DNA from: Pavlovales sp. CCMP2436
Taxonomy: Eukaryota; Haptophyta; Pavlovophyceae; Pavlovales
NCBI GenBank assembly: GCA_026770615.1
Contig: MU631694.1
Span: 29,764-57,843 of the forward strand
Reading direction: 5' to 3'
DNA: 28,080 nucleotides
In this document: positions 1 to 7,170 of the stretch, one piece after another
How the letters are laid out: each line of letters begins with the position of its first letter
Numbering within the stretch: position 1 is the stretch's first letter
The notes under the pieces: model-generated
Told to the model about the DNA's origin: nothing
Database searches by the model: none
What the model saw: the letters and a program-made list of their open reading frames with translations, nothing else
Position numbers and translations under genes: made by a program

Positions 1-528
1 GCGCGGTCCTCGGCGAGTGCGCCTCCGTGGAAGCGGTGCGCCGCGCTGCCGTGGACACGCTCGAGGACTGCGCGCTCTCTATGGTAGTCGAGACGTTTGA
101 GCGCGCGGGCTCCCTCTGCGTCGGCCGCATCTACGATGGCGCGCACCAGCTCAAGCACGACATCGACAAGCGTCCGCTAGACCTCGCTGCGATCGCCATC
201 GAGGCCAGCGCGGCGGTCAAGCACACGCTCGGCCTGGGGCTGGTGGCACGCGTCAAGCAGTTTGAGCCGCGGCTCGACCCTGCGACTGGCGAGTACTGCT
301 ACACCGTAGAGGCAGCCATGGCCGCAGACGCGCTCTTCGCGGACGACGAGCACCCGCGGCCGACAAAGCCCGCGGCCATTGTCGACCTGGTGGCCCACTG
401 CTTCAACAAGCCGTGGTTCGTCGTTTCGCTGTCAGACGAGGAGCGCGTCCTCGTGGTATGCAACATGGTCGACGGCACATGGAGCAAGGACCGGTACGCC
501 TTCAAGGAGTACGCCAAGGCCATCGAAG
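1..528 (+). CDS. D5-like primase-helicase, N-terminal part (5' end outside window)
   Basis: The frame is open to the window edge (the codon before the GTG at 27 is still coding), so the gene starts upstream. It stays open to a stop at 576-578, but the last 16 or so codons read unlike protein and probably lie past a splice donor at 528/529 (GAAG then GTATCG). The region around residues 125-168 of the visible part (PWFVVSLSDEER, then GTWSKDRYAFKEYAKAI) resembles the D5_N-type region that precedes SF3 helicase domains in nucleocytoviricot primase-helicases. The helicase half follows at 944 on the same strand in another frame. A join of 528 to 944 keeps the frame (codon phase 1). No catalytic primase residues can be assigned because the start is missing. 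Assignment as the same gene as 944-2331 is inference from order, strand and splice-compatible phase. Confidence 0.6.
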
Positions 529-943
529 GTATCGGGAACCCAAGTGTCCTCTCACTTGGGCTCTGTCTGACATCCTGATTGCCACCCTTCCACAAAGGGG
601 TCCACAGTTCCACAAAGGGTCCACAGAAAAGGCGGTTACGCTTTCTCGCTCTATTTCTTAATTAAGCTCTCTGAACCATCTCTCTCTAGCTCTCTAGCTC
701 TCTCTCTCTCTCCCTAGCTCTCTAGCTCTCTCTCTCTCTCTCTAGCTCTCTAGCTCTCTCTCTCTCTCTCTAGCTCTCTAGCTCTCTCTCTCTCTCCCTA
801 GCTCTCTAGCTCTCTCTCTCTCTCTCTAGCTCTCTAGCTCTCTCTCTCTCTCTCTAGCTGCCCTTCGACGCTTCACCGCGTCCCGGACTCCAATCCTCTC
901 TTAGCTCGTGCTTGCGTTCAACACCGCTAGCCTCTCGATAAAG
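529..943 (+). other. Probable spliceosomal intron (or insertion) in the primase-helicase gene
   Basis: This 415-bp stretch separates the two halves of the primase-helicase. It begins GTATCG after GAAG and ends AAAG, so it obeys the GT-AG rule, and joining 528 to 944 restores one frame without a stop. Most of its 3' half is a CT-rich tract that would serve as an exceptionally long polypyrimidine tract. It also holds a near-duplicate (CCACAAAGGGGTCCACAG and CCACAAAGGGTCCACAG) around 589-625. Other AG acceptors at 903 and 930 do not give the right phase from this donor. The alternative is a simple insertion of low-complexity DNA that breaks the gene. Confidence 0.45.
688..858. repeat. 28-bp tandem repeat, about six copies
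   Basis: AGC trinucleotides occur with alternating spacing of 8 and 20 nt (688, 696, 716, 724, 744, 752, 772, 780, 800, 808, 828, 836, 856), which defines a 28-bp unit of the form AGCTCTCT followed by AGC and a (CT)n run. Copies differ only by occasional CCC for CTC. On the plus strand it is almost pure pyrimidine, which suits an intron 3' end. Confidence 0.9.
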
Positions 944-2331
944 GCAAGCTCGGCACCGACCCCAGGAATACGCGGCTCTACGACGAGCTCCCCGACTTTG
1001 CCACCAAGGATGCGTCCTCCACGGTGCCCGGGACGGTCTTCGCTAGCAACTTCATGATGAACTACGCCCCGCACTCGATGCCCTTCTACCACGGCCAGAT
1101 GCTCAATCTCGAGACGGGCTCGCACGCGGCCATCCACCCCGAGCAGCGCATCTGGAGCAGCGCGGTGCTGCACTGGGAGATCCCTGCACCGCCCGTTTAC
1201 CAAGAGCTTCTGCACTGGGCCGACCACTACATGCGCGACACGGAGCGCTCATGGATGCCGCCGACCTACGCAATCAACGCGAGCCATGTGCGGCTCCGCA
1301 AGTGCTTCGACCCGCCTAGCGCGAGCGAGACCGAGCTGCAGTGCATCGCAAGGAACGTGGTCTCCTTGATCGAGTCCATCTTCGGGCCCATCCGAAACAC
1401 GGTGCTCGACCGCGTCTGCGCTGCGTTCTTTGAGCGCAAGCACAAGCGCCGCGAGTTCATCGTGCTGAATGGCGCCGGGGCCGAGGGCAAGTCGCTCTTC
1501 TTCTCGCTGCTGCGGAAGGCCGCCCCGGCCCTGGTCGTCAAGGCAGAGGCGCTTGCCGTTGGCGGGCGCGGGCTTAGCGGCAACAACGAGTCGTGGGAGC
1601 GCGCAAAAGGGGCCGCGATCGTCATCACCGAGGAGGTCGACGGCATCCTCGACGGCAACGCGTACAAAGACCTGAGCGGTGGCAACGGTGTTTCGATCTG
1701 CTGCTCGAAGAAGTACGGCCATGAGATCGAGACCAAGTTCTGCGGGCTCGTGGTGCTGCTGACAAACAGCCGCCTCGATTTCAAGCCGTTTGACGAGGCG
1801 CTCTCCGACAGAATCATCGCCGGGCGCATGCCGTCCAAGTTCGTGCGCTCGGCCGAGCAAGCCAAGGCTGCGTACGGCCAGAAAGCACACGTCAAAGTCT
1901 ACGCGGCGTTCGAGGATGAGCAGTACGTGCAGGGGCTCTTCGACACCGACCCGCGCTACCTTGCAGCCTTCGTCGCAGCTCTGTACGCGCACTACCGCCA
2001 GCGCACGGGGCAGTACGCGCAGCTCGACGCCCGCTACGACGGCAAGAAAGAGTACAGCGCACAGTGCGCCTCGAGCACGCCGACGGGTGCGTTCGACGCG
2101 TACTGGAGGGTGGATGCTGCAGCTGCCCATGAGGGCCGCACCGCCAAGGATATGTACAACGAGATGAAGTTGGCTGCGGGCACAGGCCAGCTGCAATGGA
2201 ATAACGCCATAAGCCTCGGGTGCTTCATGATGCAGCGATTCAACGGCGGGCTCAACTGCTTGCCCGAGATGACGGAGGGTCGCGCACGGATGAAGACTTG
2301 GTACGGCTTCGCGCGGGTCGACGATGTCTAA
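944..2331 (+). CDS. D5-like SF3 helicase (C-terminal part of primase-helicase)
   Basis: ATP-dependent DNA helicase that would unwind the viral replication fork. Counting from the GTG at 1024: Walker A is GAGAEGKS at residues 150-157, Walker B is AIVITEEV near 198-205, motif C is VVLLTNS at 243-249, and the arginine of DRIIAGR is at 263. This order and spacing is the SF3 signature found in D5-like proteins of nucleocytoviricots. The frame is open back to 931, and the stretch LGTDPRNTRLYDELPDF before 1024 reads as protein, so 1024 is not a natural start. The gene is better read as the second exon of the gene at 1-528. It ends with TAA after FARVDDV. No RNA or DNA polymerase gene lies nearby, and the HUH endonuclease is encoded separately at 2824-3636 rather than fused. 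Function is strongly supported; the exact 5' boundary is inferred. Confidence 0.88.
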
Positions 2332-2408
2332 GGATGATTAGCTACGCGGCGGGCCTCGGGCGGGCCTCGGCGGGCCTAGGGTGCGCAGACGACCGAGGAC
2401 TAAGCCGC

Positions 2409-2657
2409 CTAGGCTCGGTCGAGGAGCGCCTCTGTCACGGGCGTGTCGATGGAGAGCGCAAGATGTACGGCCTCACCGAGGACGAGCGCGCCGGCGAGCG
2501 CGGGCAGAAGCGGGTACCGGTAGCTGCGGGCGAGCGCGCCGGCGATGAGCACCGTGCCGACGAGGTCGACGAGCGCGATTGGCCCCAGACGGCCGAGCGC
2601 GTCGTGGTTGAAGGCCCCCGCCGAGGTGAAGAACAAGGCCGAGAGGCAGCCGATCAT
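2409..2657 (-). CDS. Small two-helix membrane protein
   Basis: 82 codons from the ATG at 2657. An in-frame TTG nine bases upstream was not chosen. Two hydrophobic stretches are visible: about residues 1-15 (MIGCLSALFFTSAGAF) and 26-42 (PIALVDLVGTVLIAGAL), plus a third moderately hydrophobic Ala/Leu-rich segment near 48-65. No family is recognised. Upstream of the start, at about 2668-2685, the minus strand reads ATATTTCGCGCGCG, a good match to the AT-run plus CG-box found before many genes of this window, which supports it as real. It lies 3' of and convergent with the helicase gene. Role unknown; a virion membrane protein is one possibility. Confidence 0.5.
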   Translation of the reverse strand: MIGCLSALFFTSAGAFNHDALGRLGPIALVDLVGTVLIAGALARSYRYPLLPALAGALVLGEAVHLALSIDTPVTEALLDRA

Positions 2658-2666
2658 GGCTGACAA

Positions 2667-2823
2667 TCGCGCGCGAAATATGCAAGCGAGCTTGACTAAG
2701 TATGAACTCTGCTTAAATACTTCACTATTCTAAATAATTAAATACTTAAATACTCTGCTTGAGTAGCTTCAATAAGAGCTCAATAAGAGCTTATTATTAG
2801 CTTGAGCTAAGTCGGTTCACGGT
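2667..2823. other. AT-rich spacer with short tandem repeats
   Basis: No credible gene. It contains repeated TTAAATACT words and an exact tandem pair CAATAAGAGCT at 2770-2780 and 2781-2791. It lies immediately 3' of the HUH endonuclease gene and 5' of the small membrane gene, so it could hold a 3' processing signal and a promoter. Confidence 0.5.
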
Positions 2824-3636
2824 TCAGGCGCCCGTCACAATGCCGACTTGCTTGTTGAGGTAGTGCGCGACGATGAGCCCCCAGTCGGTCTGCGCCTGCA
2901 GCTCGATCTTGCAGGCAGGCAGCGCGCGCATCGGGATCTGCCCGGAGCCGCTCGAGGCCGCCTTGTTGTACGCCTGCTTGAAGAGCGCCTGGAGCGCGAG
3001 CTTGTTGACGCGCAGCTGCGAGTAGTGGCTGATGGTGAGGTAGATGTGAGCATGCAGCGCGCCGGTCATGGGCCCGCGCTCGACCCCGGCCTTCACGTCC
3101 ACCTGCTGTACGAACTCGTTTGGGTGCAGCGCGTCCGATGCGTACACGTCCGGGTGCGCCGGGCCGAAGCTCAGGATGTCGAAGATCTGCTTGCCGAAGC
3201 AGACGTTGAGCGCGGTCTGCACGGCGGCCGGGTCCTGCGTCTCGTTGAACTTGCGACGGTTTGTATTTAATGTGATAAAAAAATTGCTTTCTTGGCGACG
3301 ACGATCGATGGCCTCGCCCGCCTTGCCCAGGTTGTGGTCGTACTTGAGGCCGGCCGTCTTGAAGTCCGTTTTCCGGCCACCCGTCGCACGCGCCTTCCAC
3401 TCGCCCGAGGCCTTGTCCCACGCGGCAGCGCGCATACCGTCGGCGGTCGAGCTGCCGATCGCAACCTGGATGCTGCTCGTGACCTTGCCGCTTAAAGGCG
3501 CGTCGCGTGGTGCCGCCGGGAGCGCGGCGTCGAGGTGGTCGACGCGTGTGTCGCGCACGCCGAGCTGCAGACCGAGCCGGGTGCGCGCGATGTCGAGGCC
3601 GCTTCGGGCGCGTGCGGCAACGGCTCGCGCTGGCAT
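2824..3636 (-). CDS. HUH endonuclease (rolling-circle Rep-like)
   Basis: Probable replication initiator that nicks one DNA strand and stays bound to the 5' end through a tyrosine. 270 aa from ATG at 3636. The three Rep motifs occur in order: motif 1 FFITLN at residues 119-124; motif 2 LHAHIYL at 194-200, with the metal-binding pair H195/H197; motif 3 AHYLNKQ at 257-263, with candidate catalytic Y259 and K262 (YxxK). Residues 1-110 are Arg/Ala-rich and not recognised. There is no helicase domain in this ORF, unlike CRESS-type Reps; the SF3 helicase is the separate gene at 944-2331. HUH endonucleases replacing a DNA polymerase-based start are known for mriyavirus-like genomes. An iterated AT-rich array lies directly upstream (3671-3741) and is a natural candidate origin or promoter. 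The motifs are seen directly; the role in this virus is inferred. Confidence 0.8.
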   Translation of the reverse strand: MPARAVAARARSGLDIARTRLGLQLGVRDTRVDHLDAALPAAPRDAPLSGKVTSSIQVAIGSSTADGMRAAAWDKASGEWKARATGGRKTDFKTAGLKYDHNLGKAGEAIDRRRQESNFFITLNTNRRKFNETQDPAAVQTALNVCFGKQIFDILSFGPAHPDVYASDALHPNEFVQQVDVKAGVERGPMTGALHAHIYLTISHYSQLRVNKLALQALFKQAYNKAASSGSGQIPMRALPACKIELQAQTDWGLIVAHYLNKQVGIVTGA

Positions 3637-3670
3637 CTCTTTTCCCGCGCTTCCCGTCCGCCTGCGCCGA

Positions 3671-3741
3671 ATTTAAACTAGTTTTAAAACTAGTTTAAAA
3701 CCAGTTTAAAACCAATTTTAAATTAGTTTTAAACCAGTTTT
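3671..3741. repeat. Iterated AT-rich array upstream of the HUH gene
   Basis: About six degenerate copies of an 11-13 nt unit, AACTAGTTTTAAA or AACCAGTTTAAA, are packed in 71 bp, several of them locally palindromic (ACTAGT, TTTAAA). It sits 35 bp upstream of the HUH start and overlaps the 3' end of the next minus-strand gene. Possible uses are a Rep-binding origin, a promoter, or both. Confidence 0.75.
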
Positions 3742-4001
3742 GGCTTGCGGACGCGCTTGGCGGGCGGCTCCGGTTCGGCGGGCTCCTGAGCGACGCCGGA
3801 GAAGAGGTCGATCTGCGCGGCGCTCGCCCACTTCCAGCAGAGGTTGGCGCGATCGGTCGGCGCGTTCGCCACGAAGGCGCGCCGCCCGTTCTTGGCGGTG
3901 CGCACCTCCAGCCAATTCGCAGCCGACGTGGCCTCGAAGAAGGTCTTGGTGCACAGGTCCATCATCTTCACTGAGTAGACCGAGTTGGGCAGCATCGTCA
4001 T
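3729..4001 (-). CDS. Small unknown protein with basic C-terminus
   Basis: 90 aa from ATG at 4001 to TAA. Not recognised. The middle part (about residues 15-65) looks globular, with several Trp, Cys and Lys residues (NWLEVRTAKNGRRAFVA, then CWKWAS). The last 25 residues are Pro/Glu-rich and end in KRVRKPKLV, a nuclear-localisation-like basic tail. It lies directly upstream of the HUH gene on the same strand, and its stop is inside the AT-rich array. A small DNA-associated replication accessory is possible but not shown. Confidence 0.5.
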   Translation of the reverse strand: MTMLPNSVYSVKMMDLCTKTFFEATSAANWLEVRTAKNGRRAFVANAPTDRANLCWKWASAAQIDLFSGVAQEPAEPEPPAKRVRKPKLV

Positions 4002-4049
4002 TTGAGCTGCAAGCTACGGCAGAAAGTTTTCACACTCGCCTAAAAAAGG

Positions 4050-4409
4050 ATGGACTCAAAAAGGACGGAGTGGACGGTCGCCGACCTCGACCAATACGGG
4101 AGCTACGCGACGCCGCACTTCGCGCATTCACAGCTCTACTATGTGCGCGACGTCTCGCGCGCCTGGTGCGAGCGCTTCTGCGCGCTAGGGTGCGATCTGG
4201 AGGCGGAGGCGGAAGGCGCGGAAACGGAAGGCGCGGCGGTCTGGTTCAGGCTCGCGCGGCTCTGTGCCGACCGCGCGGCCCGTGCAGGAACGCGGCTCAG
4301 GGTGTGGCGCTGCACCGGGTGCGCCATTTGCCCGAACACCGCGGGCGAGTGCGTGCACGCCCAGGGCCCTGCTCAGGGTTCAGCTGATTTTTTCTGCGTG
4401 ACATGTTAG
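4050..4409 (+). CDS. Cys-rich small protein, possible zinc binder
   Basis: 119 aa from ATG at 4050, 48 bp from and divergent to the gene at 3729-4001. Ten cysteines are present, including CTGCAIC at 88-94 followed by C101, C116 and C119, which suggests one or two zinc sites; C40, C44 and C48 form another spaced set. A Glu/Ala-rich segment lies at 51-63. No family recognised. Upstream, AAAGTTTTCACACTCGCC at about 4024-4041 partly matches the shared upstream element. It is followed after 4 bp by the gene at 4414. Confidence 0.5.
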   Translation: MDSKRTEWTVADLDQYGSYATPHFAHSQLYYVRDVSRAWCERFCALGCDLEAEAEGAETEGAAVWFRLARLCADRAARAGTRLRVWRCTGCAICPNTAGECVHAQGPAQGSADFFCVTC

Positions 4410-4413
4410 CGCA

Positions 4414-4752
4414 ATGGACCTCACACAGCGCATCTCTTCGAACCGGACGAAGTGGGCGTCGGACGCGCGCCGGCAGGTGCAGGGGCTGTACCACGACCGC
4501 TACGGACCGCCGGCGCCGACCATGAGCATGGTCGAGGCGTCGCGGCGGGACATGGCTGTGATCGAGAGGCTCCGGCGGGGGCGGGAGACGCAGGCGGCAA
4601 ACCGGGCGCAGGCGTTGGCGCAGCGCACGGCGATTTCGGCGGCGCACGAGGCGCGCCACGATCAGCAGCAGCAGCCACAGCAGCCACAACAGCCACAGCC
4701 GACAGCGGCGGCACCGAGGGCGAGCATCGTTAGCGAGCGTACGCGAATTTAA
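4414..4752 (+). CDS. Small basic, Gln-rich protein
   Basis: 112 aa from ATG at 4414, 4 bp after the previous stop, so probably co-transcribed. The N-terminal 60 residues are Arg-rich and helical-looking (RTKWASDARRQVQGLY, then ASRRDMAVIERLRRG). Residues about 81-97 are a Gln/Pro tract encoded by CAG/CCACAG repeats. No family recognised. An overlapping frame starting at 4452 gives a less protein-like Gly/Ala/Arg composition and was not chosen. Confidence 0.5.
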   Translation: MDLTQRISSNRTKWASDARRQVQGLYHDRYGPPAPTMSMVEASRRDMAVIERLRRGRETQAANRAQALAQRTAISAAHEARHDQQQQPQQPQQPQPTAAAPRASIVSERTRI

Positions 4753-4768
4753 ATTTTGTAAAAAAAAA

Positions 4769-4998
4769 GTTTTTAAATATGAGGGTATGTATACCCCCCG
4801 TCCGATCTCAAGATTTTACTCTAAAGATCTGAAAAAGTTAGATACTTTCTTTTTCCCGCCTTTTCTTTTCCCGCCTTTCCTTATTTACTATTTTAGTTAT
4901 TATCTATTTTAGTTATTATCTTTTTTAATATTAAAGAAAAATACTAATAATACTAATACTAATACTACTACTATTACTACTACTACTACTACTACTAT

Positions 4999-5030
<32 letters not shown>

Positions 5031-5216
5031 TTTTAGTTATTTAGTTTATTTAATATTAAAAAAGATAATAACTAAAATAGATAATAACTAAAATAGTAAA
5101 TAAGAAAAGGCGGGAAAAGTAAAGGCGGGAAAAAGAAAGTAACTAACTTTTTCAGATCTTTAGAGCTAAATCTTGAGATCGGCCGTGGGGTATACATACC
5201 CTCATATTTAAAAACT
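4769..5216. repeat. Large imperfect inverted repeat, arms of about 165 bp
   Basis: The left arm (about 4769-4934) pairs with the right arm (about 5052-5216). Both contain, in opposite orientation, ATATGAGGGTATGTATACCC, then GATCTCAAGATTT, AGATCTGAAAAAGTTAG, two TTTTCCCGCC boxes, and two AGTTATTATC words. The loop (4935-5051) is an (ACT)n-type trinucleotide tract. The whole could fold into a long cruciform. No gene is visible in 4753-5437. It lies upstream of the possible ssDNA-binding gene. Candidate roles are origin of replication, recombination site or promoter array. Confidence 0.85.
4941..5031. repeat. ACT/TAC trinucleotide tract in the repeat loop
   Basis: A run of about 90 bp built mostly of ACT units with ATA/ATT interruptions, forming the loop between the two inverted arms. 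Confidence 0.85.
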
Positions 5217-5229
5217 TTAAAACTTAAAT

Positions 5230-5344
5230 GAAAAGGCTGGAAAAGAAAAGGTGGGAAAAAGAAAGTAACTAACTTTTTCAGATCTTTAGAGCTAAATGTT
5301 GAGATCGGCCGGGGGTATACATACCCTCATATTTAAAAACTTTT
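5230..5344. repeat. Third copy of the arm unit, direct repeat of the right arm
   Basis: About 115 bp nearly identical to 5104-5220 at an offset of about 125 bp. It starts GAAAAGGCTGGAAAAG, passes CTTTTTCAGATCTTTAGAGC, and ends TATACATACCCTCATATTT. Together with the inverted repeat it makes three copies of one unit in this gap. It ends about 95 bp before the next start codon. Confidence 0.85.
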
Positions 5345-5437
5345 AAACTTAAAAATGTTAAGTAAAACACATCTCGTCACTCCATCTCGCACACGCATCC
5401 GCGCGCACAGACCTCCTCCGCGCTCTCCACCGTCGCC

Positions 5438-6256
5438 ATGTCCGCTGCGCTCTTCATGGACGCGCAGGACTTCGACCAGAAGCTCCTGGGCGTCGAGCTG
5501 CACTACATGAAGCCGGCCGGCGAGAACCAGAAGCCCAAGAGCACCGTGCGCGTCACGTACGGACCCAACAAGCGCGCGCTCGCGCTCATCTCGCCGCCCA
5601 TGGCCGCCGACTGGCCGCTGCTCGGTCCCGAGGGCAACATGGGCTCCAAGTTCGGCCCGGACTCGCCCGACAAGGCCGTCTTCACGCTGGGCCTCGCCGA
5701 CCGCGCGATCGAGGGCATCGAGTCCGAGCGCGTCCAGCAGTTCTTCGCCGTGCTCAACTTGGTGGACGAGCGCGTCGCCGACTTTGTGTACACGCACCAG
5801 AAGGAGGTGCTCAACGCCCGCGACCTCTCGCTCGAGGCCGTGCGCGGCAAGATGAGCCCCACCGTGAAGCAGCGCTACGACAACGACCTGCTCACCTACA
5901 AGCGCGTGAACGTCTCCGTGCGCATCATGGACTACAACGGCAACCGCCGCCACCTCCCACAGCTCGACTGCAACCGCCAGCCGCTGCTCGAGGGGCACGA
6001 CATCAGGCATGAGGACGTCCTCATGGCCGCCGTGCAGCTCGACATGTTCTACTCGATGAGCTCGGTCTTCGGCATCAAGTGGGCGCCCGTGCAGCTCATG
6101 CTTTTGCGCCGGCGCGCCGACCACTCGCCGGCGGCCCTCGGCGACATATTTGCGGGCACCACGCTGCCCGCTTTGGCGACACCCGACCCACAGCAGCAGC
6201 CGCAGCCGGCCTCCTCCGACTCGGACATGGGCTACGAGAAGTCCGGCTTCCACTAG
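5438..6256 (+). CDS. Possible ssDNA-binding protein (nucleocytoviricot SSB/DUF5871-like)
   Basis: 272 aa from ATG at 5438 to TAG. No catalytic motif is visible. The order of elements fits the OB-fold-like single-strand binding proteins of large DNA viruses: beta-rich N-terminal half (STVRVTYGPNKRALALISPP), a helical middle (ERVQQFFAVLNLVDERVADF), a KRVNVSVRIMDYNG strand, and near the end an aromatic/basic stretch (MSSVFGIKWAPVQLMLLRRR) followed by a disordered Gln/Pro tail that finishes with a mildly acidic SSDSDMGYEKSGFH. The resemblance is from memory of family layout, not from alignment. The gene follows the three-copy repeat region and is not preceded by a clear copy of the shared AT/CG element. 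A virion protein is the main alternative. Confidence 0.55.
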   Translation: MSAALFMDAQDFDQKLLGVELHYMKPAGENQKPKSTVRVTYGPNKRALALISPPMAADWPLLGPEGNMGSKFGPDSPDKAVFTLGLADRAIEGIESERVQQFFAVLNLVDERVADFVYTHQKEVLNARDLSLEAVRGKMSPTVKQRYDNDLLTYKRVNVSVRIMDYNGNRRHLPQLDCNRQPLLEGHDIRHEDVLMAAVQLDMFYSMSSVFGIKWAPVQLMLLRRRADHSPAALGDIFAGTTLPALATPDPQQQPQPASSDSDMGYEKSGFH

Positions 6257-6334
6257 AAGTCCGGCCACGCTCGGTACCGAGCACCCCCGAAGAAGTGAAA
6301 CACCACCAAAAATATTTGCACACCCGGATCAGCG

Positions 6335-6362
6335 AGCAGCCACACACCGGATCAACGAGCAG
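6335..6362. repeat. Short direct repeat in the leader before the MITE
   Basis: CCGGATCAGCGAGCAGCC and CCGGATCAACGAGCAGCC-like words occur in succession between about 6323 and 6365. The second copy supplies the left ACGAGCAG flank of the MITE, so part of the flank similarity could be older than the insertion. Confidence 0.5.
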
Positions 6363-6508
6363 CCGGCTCTTAGAAAAGGCGTAACGTACGGGGAATATCC
6401 GTGGGGCCCCGTGGGCCCCCGGGCTATGTGACAAGTTAGTTATATGTTAGTCACATAGGCGCCTCCGGCGGGGCCCCCGGGGGCCCTGCGGGGCTTTCTA
6501 AGAGCCGG
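6363..6508. mobile_element. 146-bp MITE-like element with 14-bp terminal inverted repeats and 8-bp target duplication
   Basis: The ends CCGGCTCTTAGAAA (6363-6376) and TTTCTAAGAGCCGG (6495-6508) are perfect inverse complements. Identical 8-bp words ACGAGCAG flank the element at 6355-6362 and 6509-6516, as expected for a target-site duplication. Inside are nested palindromes, including CTATGTGAC (6424-6432) with GTCACATAG (6450-6458) and GGGGCCC-rich arms. It has no coding capacity. Eight-bp duplications are typical of hAT, P and Merlin-type transposons, but the family cannot be told. It lies between two genes, 5 bp before the ATG at 6522. Confidence 0.8.
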
Positions 6509-6521
6509 ACGAGCAGTCGCG

Positions 6522-7053
6522 ATGCATCAGCAGCAGAAGGCCGTCATCTCGCGCGAGATCTTCCTGCGCATCGCCCTCGGCTCGCCCTGCTCCGGTGAGT
6601 GAGGACGAGTACAACGCCGAGATCAGCCGCTGCTGGCCCGCGCTCAACGCGCTGTTCCTCGACTCGAAGGCGCCGATCTACAACCGCGTCAAGAACATCG
6701 TGCGCCTCGAGGTGGACGCCATCTACGAACCGGCCATCCCCGGCGGCCACCAAGGCACGGTCGTCTTCGACGTGCTGCTCGAGCTCGGCAACGTCAACCC
6801 CAAGGCGCCCGCCGACGTCGCCAAGCCGCTCCTCCAGCGCGAGCTCAAGCGCCTTTGCGCGCCCGACGCCCTGGTCCGCGTCAAGCGCGTCGTGCCTGCC
6901 GAGCACAGCGGCTGGCACATGCGCACCGCGGTCGATGGCGGCTTCGCGGGCGACATGGCCCAGCGGCTCGTGCTCGCCAGGCCCGTCGAGCTCTTCGAGA
7001 ACAACCCCACCTTTGACGGCCGCCGCTCGTACGCACTCCAAAGCATGGTCTGA
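6522..7053 (+). CDS. Unknown protein with a 4-bp duplication near its start (frameshifted, or starting at GTG 6595)
   Basis: The ATG at 6522 opens a well-formed 25-codon reading (VISREIFLRIALGSP) that stops at 6600-6602. The main ORF (153 codons from GTG 6595, including EISRCWPALNALFLDSK and VVFDVLLELGNVNPK) is in the next frame. At the junction the DNA reads GTGAGTGA (6595-6602), and removing one GTGA joins the two frames exactly. So either a tandem duplication has shifted the gene, or the short ORF is a leader peptide and GTG 6595 is the start. No family recognised. The first ATG lies 5 bp after the MITE's right target duplication, so the insertion sits in the presumed promoter region. Confidence 0.6.
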
Positions 7054-7170
7054 CCCTTTAAAAAAAAAAAATCAAGTACACTCGTACACTTAGACGAAAA
7101 ATCTAGAACGCAAGTGCGCAAGTTAGTTATTGAGTTCGAGAGCAAGTGAGCGCTCGTCAGTAGTTCTTAG
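7054..7170. terminator. A-run and AT-rich spacer
   Basis: Directly after the stop at 7053 is a CCCTTT plus 11-A run (about 7054-7070), then a tandem GTACACTC/GTACACTT word. It likely acts as a 3' end and the promoter region for the gene at 7171; no ORF is seen here. Confidence 0.35.

Noticed and set aside
688..858. CRISPR array
   Set aside because: The 28-bp units are directly tandem with no unique spacers and consist of CT microsatellite; the context is eukaryotic-virus-like.
1249..2196. Long minus-strand ORF antisense to the helicase
   Set aside because: Shadow of a GC-rich gene; the composition is Arg/Ala/Val-rich without motifs, while the plus strand has all SF3 motifs.
5333..6268. 311-codon minus-strand ORF opposite the possible ssDNA-binding gene
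   Set aside because: Antisense shadow, and its start of the frame runs into the repeat region.
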